Made by a program: the position numbers and the translations under genes. The notes beneath the pieces were generated by a model that was not told where the DNA came from, ran no database searches, and saw only the letters and a program-made list of their open reading frames with translations. A DNA stretch of 64,000 bases, from assembly GCA_026182355.1 (NCBI GenBank), contig JAPFBL010000973.1:1-64000 (forward strand). The letters run 5' to 3'. The first letter of the stretch is position 1; the number at the start of each line of letters is the position of its first letter. This document shows positions 58,984 through 64,000 of this stretch, one piece after another. This stretch comes from Hermatobates lingyangjiaoensis (Eukaryota > Arthropoda > Insecta > Hemiptera > Hermatobatidae).

Positions 58984-61095
58984 CTACTCGCCGTCCATGA
59001 TGAAGCCCGCGTCGAGGATGCCGACCAGGTTCGCCACCTGCTCGTCCTTCGTGCGGCCCAGGCCCGACGGGGTGATGGTGTTGGTCAGCGAAATGCCGTC
59101 GAGCGCGTCCTCGTAATCGAGTTTGCCCACCGACAGCATGGACGCGACCATGCCGTGGGGTGTCCATGCCGTTTTCGGGGTTGGCGCCCGCGCGAACGGG
59201 GTGCCGGCGCGGTGGCCGGAGGGGAAGTTTCCGGTGGCGCGGCCGTAGACCACGTTCGACGTGATGGTCAGCACCGACTGGGTGGGGATCGCGTCGCGGT
59301 AGAGCGGGATCTCCTTGATCTTCGCCATGACGGTGTGGACGATCGTCGCGGCGATGTCGTCGGCCAGGTCGTCGTCGTTGCCGTAGACGGGGAAGCCGCC
59401 CTCGGTGACGTAGTCGACGATCAGCCCGGTGTCGTCGCGCACCGGCGTGACCTTGGCGTACTTGATGGCCGAAAGCGAGTCCGCGACGATCGACAGCCCG
59501 GCGATGCCGCAGCCCATCGAGCGGATGATGTCGGATTCGTGCAGCGCCATCTCGATGGACTCGTAGGCGTACTTGTCGTGGCACCAGTGGATGATGTTCA
59601 GGGCATCGACGTAGGTGCCGATCACCCAGTCGAGCATGTCCTCGTACTTCGCCCAGACTTCGTCGAAGTTCAGTGGCCCGTCGCCGGCGATGGGCTCGTG
59701 GCCCTCCACCACCTGGACGCCCGTGACCTCGTCGCGGCCGCCGTTGAGCGCGTAGAGCAGGGCCTTCGCGGCGTTGACGCGCGCGCCGAAGAACTGCATC
59801 TGCTTGCCGACGGTCATCGGGGAGACGCAGCAGGCGATCGCGGCGTCATCGCCCCATCGGTCGCGGATCTGGGCGTCCGACTCGTACTGGATCGAGGAGG
59901 TCTCGATGGAGATCGCCGAGCAGAATTCCTTGTAGCCGGCGGGCAGCTGCGGGTCCCAGAACACGGTGATGTTCGGCTCCGGGGCCGGGCCGAGGTTGCG
60001 CAGCGTCTGCAGCAGGCGGAACGCGGTCTTGGTGACCATGTGGCGGCCGTCGTCGGAGAAGCCGGCGTCGGACCACGTGGCCCAGTAGGGGTCGCCGGAG
60101 AAGATCTGGTCGTAGTCGATGGTGCGCAGGAAGCGGACGATGCGCAGCTTGATCACCAGCGCGTCCATGATCTCCTGGGCGTCCGTTTCGGTGATCCGGC
60201 CCGCGGCCAGATCGCGCTCGAAGTACGGGTCGAAGAACGCCGACAGGCGGCCGATGGACATGGCTGCGCCGTCCTGCGACTTCACCGACGCCAGGTATCC
60301 GAAGTAGGTCCACTGCACGGCTTCCTGCGCCGTGGTGGCGGGGCCGGAGATGTCGAAGCCGTAGGTCTCCGCCATCGCCTTGAGCTTCTTCAGCGCCCGG
60401 ATCTGCTCGGCGTGCTCCTCGCGGTAGCGCGCCCAGTGCTCCGAGAAGCCCCGGTCGGAGACGGCGGACTTCGCCGCCTCCTTCTCCTCGATCAGCCGAT
60501 CGACGCCGTAAAGCGCCACCCGGCGGTAGTCGCCGATGATGCGGCCGCGGCCGTAGGCGTCGGGCAGACCGGTGATGATGTGCGACCTGCGGGCCGCGCG
60601 GATGCGGTCGGTGTAGACGTCGAAGACGGCCTCGTTGTGGGTCTTGCGGTACTTGGTGAAGATCTCCCTGACCCGCGGATCGACCTCCTTGCCGGCCTCC
60701 TTGATCGCGGTCTCCACCATGCGCCAGCCGCCGTTGGGCATTGTGGGGCGCTTGAGCGGGACGTCCGTCTGCAGGCCGACGATGACGTCGTCGTCCTCGG
60801 AGATGTGGCCCGCCGGGAACGCGTCGATGTCCGCCGGGGTGGTGGTGTCGACGTCGTAGACGCGCTTCTCGCGCTCCACCGACAGGTAGTTCTTCTCCAG
60901 GTGATCCCACACGCGCAGCGTCTTGTCGGTGGGGCCGGACAGGAACGACGCGTCACCGTCGTAAGGCGCGTAGTTGTGCTGGATGAAATTCCGGACGTCG
61001 ATGGACTCACGCCACCGGTCGCCAGCGAACCCCTCCCACGAATCGCGCGGCGATCCTTCGGCCTGCGTGCGTGCGTTGGGCGCGGCAGTGCTCAC
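58984..61095 (-). CDS. pflB: Pyruvate formate-lyase catalytic subunit lacking the glycyl-radical domain
   Basis: Converts pyruvate and CoA to formate and acetyl-CoA anaerobically. GTG 61095 follows GGAAAGG by 8 bases. About 703 residues: [36 protein letters not shown], the active-site Cys pair in AIACCVSPM, and [22 protein letters not shown]. It ends [10 protein letters not shown], exactly where the glycyl-radical domain should begin; that domain is the next gene. Two compensating indels near 59200 and 59160 alter about 12 residues (frame-correct reading [13 protein letters not shown]). The 265-base leader 61096-61360 holds no clear operator. Confidence 0.93.
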   Translation of the reverse strand: MSTAAPNARTQAEGSPRDSWEGFAGDRWRESIDVRNFIQHNYAPYDGDASFLSGPTDKTLRVWDHLEKNYLSVEREKRVYDVDTTTPADIDAFPAGHISEDDDVIVGLQTDVPLKRPTMPNGGWRMVETAIKEAGKEVDPRVREIFTKYRKTHNEAVFDVYTDRIRAARRSHIITGLPDAYGRGRIIGDYRRVALYGVDRLIEEKEAAKSAVSDRGFSEHWARYREEHAEQIRALKKLKAMAETYGFDISGPATTAQEAVQWTYFGYLASVKSQDGAAMSIGRLSAFFDPYFERDLAAGRITETDAQEIMDALVIKLRIVRFLRTIDYDQIFSGDPYWATWSDAGFSDDGRHMVTKTAFRLLQTLRNLGPAPEPNITVFWDPQLPAGYKEFCSAISIETSSIQYESDAQIRDRWGDDAAIACCVSPMTVGKQMQFFGARVNAAKALLYALNGGRDEVTGVQVVEGHEPIAGDGPLNFDEVWAKYEDMLDWVIGTYVDALNIIHWCHDKYAYESIEMALHESDIIRSMGCGIAGLSIVADSLSAIKYAKVTPVRDDTGLIVDYVTEGGFPVYGNDDDLADDIAATIVHTVMAKIKEIPLYRDAIPTQSVLTITSNVVYGRATGNFPSGHRAGTPFARAPTPKTAWTPHGMVASMLSVGKLDYEDALDGISLTNTITPSGLGRTKDEQVANLVGILDAGFIMDGE

Positions 61096-61360
61096 CCGTG
61101 CCACCTTTCCGGGCCCCTTGGGGCCGCCTCTCGTCGGATGTTTTCTGACGGGCGGATCGCCCCGCACACGACATCCGCCCCCGGTGAGGGGCGATCGGCC
61201 TTCGGCGCCTCCCCGCGTGGTGGGTGGGGCCGGCGCGACGGGCCCGAGGCGTTGATCCGCACTTCACCGGCCACCATACGCCCGTCGCTGCCCGAACGCA
61301 GGTCACCGAAATGCCGGTCGGTCACATCCGGGAGAATCGGGCATGGCGGTGTGGCGGCGG

Positions 61361-63144
61361 TTACGAAAACAGCTGGTCGCGGGCCAAATCCCGGTACAGA
61401 TCGGACTCCGCCATGAGCTCCGCGTGTGTGCCCGACGCCCGCACCCCGCCCGACTCCAGGACGATGATCCGGTCGGCGCCGGCGACCGTGGCCAGACGGT
61501 GGGCGACGATGATCACCGTGCGGCGGCCCGAGGCGGTGTCGATGGCGGCCTGCAGCGCCCGTTCGTTGCGGGAATCCAGCGAGGCCGTCGGCTCGTCGAG
61601 AAGCAGGATCGGCCGGTCCGCGAGCAGGGCGCGCGCGATGGCAAGGCGCTGGCGCTCGCCCCCCGGACAGGCCGATGCCGCGGTCGCCGACCGTCGCGTC
61701 CAGGCCGTCCGCGTGTGCGTCAATGCGATCCAGCAGGTTCACCGAGTCCAGCGCTTCGCGGCAGCGTTCGTCGGGGACGCCCTCGAGCCCCAGCGTGAGG
61801 TTCGAGCGGATGGTGCCGGCCAGCGCCGGCGCGGACTGCTCGACGTAGGCGATGTGGCGGCGCAGATCGGCGCGATCGAGGTCGCGCACGTCGACGCCGC
61901 CGACGCGGACCACGCCGCGGCTCGGATCGTGCAGCCGCTCGATGAGCGACAGGATCGTCGACTTGCCCGCTCCGGACGGCCCCACGAGCGCCGTGGTGCG
62001 CCCGGCGTCGGCTGCGAAGGTGACGCAGTCCAGGACGAGTTCGTTCTCGCGTTCGTCCCCGATTGGCCCTCGTGCGCGAATTCGACTCCGTCGAACTCCA
62101 CGCCGGGCACGGCGCCGGACAAGTCGGGGAGGGCGCCGGTGACGGGGGAGTCGCCGGCGTCCTCGGGCGGCAGCGACATGACCTCGTCGATGCGGGCGAG
62201 GGCGCCCAGGGCCTCGGCGACCGACGTGATCGCCGCGAACAACTGCGCGACGGGCATCATCAGCATGAACAGGAACATCAGGAAGGCCACCAGATTGGCC
62301 ACCGACAGATCGCCGGCGGCCACGCGGGCGCCGGCCGAGGCCGAGGACCACCAGAAACGCGACCTGGATGGCCAGGCCGCTCATCGGCCACAGGATCGCC
62401 TCCAGCCGCACCGAGCGCAGCGAGGCGCGCCATGCCCGGTCGGCGTCGGACTTCAGCGCGGAGGCCTCCGCCGCAGTCGCCCCCGCCGCGCGGACCGCCA
62501 CGATCGCCGACAGCGCCCGCTCGACGCCCGACGACATCGCGCCGGTCGATTCGCGCACGCGCCGCGCCAGCTCCTGGATCTTGCCGGAGGCCGCGACGAC
62601 CGTGATGACCGCCGCAGCGAGCACGCCCAGCGCGACGGCGAAGAGCAGCGCGTCGAGCCAGATCATGGCGGCGGCCGAACCGATGATGATCAGCGCGCCG
62701 CCGAACGCGTCGACGACGCCGCCGGTGATCGCGGTGCGCACCGAATCGGTGTCCGCGCCCACGCGGGAGACCAGATCGCCCGTGCGATGGCGTCCGTAGG
62801 TCGCCGCGGGCAGCCTGAGAAACCGGTCGAGCAGGGCATGGCGCAGGGAACGCACCATCGACTCCGCCGTGCGGCCGAGCAGGTACTGCTGCCACCGAAC
62901 CGACCGCCGACGACAGCAGGACGACGGCGAGAAGGCCGGTGACGAACGGCGCCGGCGCGGAGCCGGCGCCCACGGCCTCGATGATCCCGTTGACCAGCAA
63001 CGGCTGCACCAGAGACGCGAATGCCCCGATCAAAGACAGGACCACCACCGCGACCAGCGCCGCCCGGGATTCGCGGACATGATCCCGGAGAATGCCCGCG
63101 CCCCGCCTCAGCGTGAGGCGGGGCGCGGAAGAAGTTTCGGTCAT
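61361..63144 (-). CDS. ABC exporter, fused permease/ATPase (at least four frameshifts)
   Basis: Half-size multidrug/lipid-type exporter. It starts at ATG 63144 (MTETSSAPRLTLRRGAGILRDHVRESRAALVAVVVLSLIGAF). Breaks near 62890, 62340, 62070 and 61670 separate QQYLLGRTAESMVRSLRHALLDRFLRLP, LVAFLMFLFMLMMPVAQLFAAI, the ATPase start ALVGPSGAGKSTILSLIERLHDP, and ERQRLAIARALLADRPILLLDEPTASLDS. The signature LSGG is split by the last break. It ends at TAA 61361-61363. In C. glutamicum ABC genes also lie between gnd and ndh. The substrate is unknown. Confidence 0.82.
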
Positions 63145-63169
63145 GTGGGCGGATCGTACCCGCGGGCGG

Positions 63170-64000
63170 CTACTTGTCGCCGCGCTCGATCTCGCTGATG
63201 CCCTTCTTGTCGCGGATGCCGGTGTCGTCGCCGGTCAGTTCCGTCAGGCGGTCGATGGCGGTGCGGGCGTACATCTGCTGGCGGGTGGACACCAGCTGGT
63301 AGCGATCGCGCGTGAGCACGTTGAGGCCCCAGCTGATCACCGACACCAGGCGGTTGCGGAAGCCGACCAGGAACATCAGGTGCACGGCCAGCCACAGGAC
63401 CCAGCCCAGGAAACCGGTGACCTCGACCTTGCCCATCTTCACCACGGCGGCGAAGCGGGACACGGTGGCCATCGAGCCCTTGTCGAAGTACTCGAACGGC
63501 TCGCGGTTGGCGGGCTGCTCGCCCTCGGCGTTCTCGAGCGTCTCGGTTTCCGAGATGACGAGGTCGGCGACGTACTCGCCGCCCTGGATGGCGACCTGGG
63601 CGACGCCCGGCAGGCCGTTGAGGGCCATCATGTCGCCGACGACGAAGACATTCTTGTGCTCGCCCACCGACAGGTCCGGGTTGACCTGGACGCGGCCGGC
63701 GCGGTCGCACTCGACGCCGCACTGGTCGGCGATCATCTTGCCCAGCGGGGACGCGGCGACGCCGGCGGACCAGATCTTGCAGTAGGACGGGATCGTCTCG
63801 ACGGTGCCGTCCTCGGCGTTCTTGTAGGTGACGCCGTACTCGTCGACGTCGGTGACCATCGCGTTGAGCTTGACGATGACGCCGAGCTTCTCCAGCTGCT
63901 TCTGGGCGTTGCGGCCCAGGCGCTTGCCGAACGGCGGCAGCACCTGCGGGGCGCCGTCGAGCAGGATGACGCGCGCGGCGTGCGGGTTGTAGCTGCGGTA
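63170..64000 (-). CDS. ndh: Type II NADH dehydrogenase, C-terminal part (5' end outside window)
   Basis: Single-subunit, non-proton-pumping NADH:menaquinone oxidoreductase. The visible 276 residues include KIWSAGVAASPLGKMIADQ, the FAD-binding GRVQVNPDLSVGEHKNVFVVGDMM, and AQVAIQGGEYVADLV. A membrane-associating C-terminal segment follows (GFLGWVLWLAVHLMFLVGF). Stop TAG at 63170-63172. The frame runs intact to the right edge. The ABC exporter starts 25 bases downstream. Confidence 0.96.
   Translation of the reverse strand, partial: YRSYNPHAARVILLDGAPQVLPPFGKRLGRNAQKQLEKLGVIVKLNAMVTDVDEYGVTYKNAEDGTVETIPSYCKIWSAGVAASPLGKMIADQCGVECDRAGRVQVNPDLSVGEHKNVFVVGDMMALNGLPGVAQVAIQGGEYVADLVISETETLENAEGEQPANREPFEYFDKGSMATVSRFAAVVKMGKVEVTGFLGWVLWLAVHLMFLVGFRNRLVSVISWGLNVLTRDRYQLVSTRQQMYARTAIDRLTELTGDDTGIRDKKGISEIERGDK

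Noticed and set aside
61096..61360. GlxR or FNR site before pflB
   Set aside because: TGTGAC occurs near 61323 on the minus strand but lacks the TCACA partner at the right spacing.
58282..61416. 1044-residue plus-strand open frame
   Set aside because: It is antisense to the clearly coding pflA, grcA and pflB; a GC-driven shadow.

Overview
The window is high-GC DNA from an actinobacterium, most likely a Corynebacterium. The gene order pyrG, NUDIX hydrolase, xerD, parA, scpA, scpB, rluB, cmk/der is corynebacterial. So is the run odhI, ftsR, a DUF151 protein and a MerR protein, followed by gnd, a thioesterase and ndh. OdhI carries the ETTS phosphorylation motif at residues 13-16, and a DtxR-like and a BioQ-like operator are present. 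I cannot name a species.

Layout. 1-4470 holds the chromosome-maintenance block (pyrG end, NUDIX, xerD, parA, scpA). 4567-14331 is an accessory insertion between scpA and scpB: an MFS exporter, an iron-box promoter, two YbtP/YbtQ-like ABC half-transporters, a group II ECF transporter (S, T and a truncated A component), and an AspT/SucE-like exchanger. 14365-14923 is scpB. 15135-21255 is a second accessory block with a divergent BioD paralogue, two tandem POT peptide transporters and bioA-bioD behind a BioQ-like box. 21419-24687 returns to the core with rluB and a cmk-der fusion. A 755-base noncoding gap with 73-base tandem repeats follows. Next come a PASTA membrane protein, an AmmeMemoRadiSam pair (amrS and fused amrB-amrA), a SNF2-type helicase, tRNA-Pro(GGG), a mycothiol/DinB-like protein, GH25 lysozyme, rraA and secA2.

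36954-47991 carries odhI, ftsR, a DUF151 nuclease, a second MerR regulator, a substrate-binding/VWA protein, a glycosylase-like protein, two CNNM/CorC transporters, a DEAD-box helicase and gnd. 48044-57029 is the least understood part: a MoxR AAA+ ATPase, a truncated DUF5682 module joined to part of a giant protein, and a full-length paralogue of that giant protein. 57147-64000 has a thioesterase, a split pyruvate formate-lyase system (pflB without its glycyl-radical domain, a stand-alone glycyl-radical protein, pflA), an ABC exporter and the end of ndh.

A dominant property of this sequence is damage. About 35 frameshifts and 8 in-frame stops interrupt genes that are otherwise well conserved, including xerD, scpB, bioD and gnd. 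Many lie in homopolymers, which points to sequencing or assembly error rather than decay. Coordinates of broken genes are therefore given as the full locus span.
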